A stretch of 42,296 bases of DNA, taken from contig JAFDIC010000011.1 in assembly GCA_019308525.1 (NCBI GenBank), forward strand, positions 1-42,296, written 5' to 3'. The notes under the pieces are model-generated. The model made no database searches, was not told where the DNA came from, and was given only the letters and a program-made list of their open reading frames with translations. This stretch comes from Deltaproteobacteria bacterium (GTDB taxonomy: Bacteria > Desulfobacterota > DSM-4660 > Desulfatiglandales > HGW-15). Of the stretch, positions 42,196 to 42,296 are shown in pieces (the stretch's first letter is position 1; each line of letters starts with the position of its first letter). The translations under genes were made by a program, and so were the position numbers.

Positions 42196-42243
42196 ATCGC
42201 AAGGAGGACCTTGCTCCTACAGCAGGATCCCTTTACAGGGATC
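42196..42243 (-). repeat. REP-like unit and adjoining hairpin at the window end
   Basis: Inverted copy of the CTGTAGGAGC motif (42213-42222 on the minus strand) with hairpin GCAAGG-AGGA-CCTTGC (42199-42214), the fullest copy in the window. Next to it GATCCCT-TTAC-AGGGATC (42226-42243) forms a second perfect 7-bp hairpin. The region 41945-42296 contains no gene; the kinase promoter is its only other signal. Confidence 0.5.
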
Positions 42244-42296
42244 ACAACCCTAATGGTGGTCTATGCGCTCTATTCACGGATAAATGCAACAATGCA

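Noticed and set aside
1..42296. tRNA, rRNA genes and CRISPR arrays
   Set aside because: No cloverleaf, rRNA-like segment or regularly spaced direct repeats were recognised on either strand.

Overview
This 42.3 kb window looks like chromosomal core and accessory DNA of a strictly anaerobic deltaproteobacterium (Desulfobacterota), probably an uncultured sulfate-reducer-like lineage. The assignment is inferred from gene content: a tungsten/molybdopterin aldehyde:ferredoxin oxidoreductase with its own four-cluster ferredoxin, a HesB/IscA-like selenoprotein with an in-frame UGA, NtrC-type two-component regulation, Liv amino-acid transport, and an rnc / radical SAM / era run. Base composition is moderately GC-rich. 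No rRNA, tRNA, CRISPR array, prophage or complete transposase gene was found.

Layout. 1-5.2 kb: the end of a branched-chain amino acid ABC transporter operon (livG partial, livF) running into a threonine-synthase-like PLP enzyme. This converges on a minus-strand trio of TIGR04076-type small protein, four-cluster ferredoxin and aldehyde:ferredoxin oxidoreductase. 5.3-16.2 kb: a signalling-rich stretch with a zinc-ribbon/adenylate cyclase/AAA/TPR protein, a DUF523-DUF1722 (YbgA-like) protein, a MalT-like ATPase fused to a SARP-type DNA-binding/BTAD module, a degenerate receiver-like protein, a GAF protein, and an N-terminally incomplete diadenylate cyclase joined to a membrane segment and a YbbR domain. 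16.2-21.5 kb: small genes (SCP2, zinc protein, thiD, the selenoprotein, a radical SAM/SPASM-like protein, YggS) separated by long intergenic regions with two small mobile-element-like palindromic units. 21.5-26 kb (minus): transketolase, an active-site-degenerate DapA-like protein, arabinose-5-phosphate isomerase (KdsD), then a cold-shock protein with a clear terminator. 26-29 kb: threonine synthase, a low-molecular-weight phosphatase and rlmH, followed by a convergent single-domain response regulator. 29.2-36 kb (minus): hbd-hisH-hisF coupled by overlapping ends, then two proteins of unknown function, an EamA transporter and a nitroreductase. 36.2-38.9 kb: rnc, an Elp3-like radical SAM gene and era, tightly overlapped and closed by a strong terminator. 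39-42 kb: an NtrC-family regulator and its membrane sensor kinase.

Most notable points: (1) a selenocysteine-containing HesB/IscA-like protein at 18692-19009 whose 5' third is lost if the UGA is read as a stop, with a hairpin directly at the UGA; (2) a c-di-AMP synthase-like gene that keeps the DGA and RHR motifs but lacks the first half of its catalytic domain, beside a GAF gene in another frame; (3) mutually exclusive hairpins upstream of the SARP-type regulator; (4) two small palindromic elements that look non-autonomous (17.3 and 21.4 kb) and a dispersed REP-like motif beginning CTGTAGGAGC; (5) enzyme-family members with altered key residues (DapA-like without the Schiff-base lysine, RNase III with Asn at a metal-ligand position).
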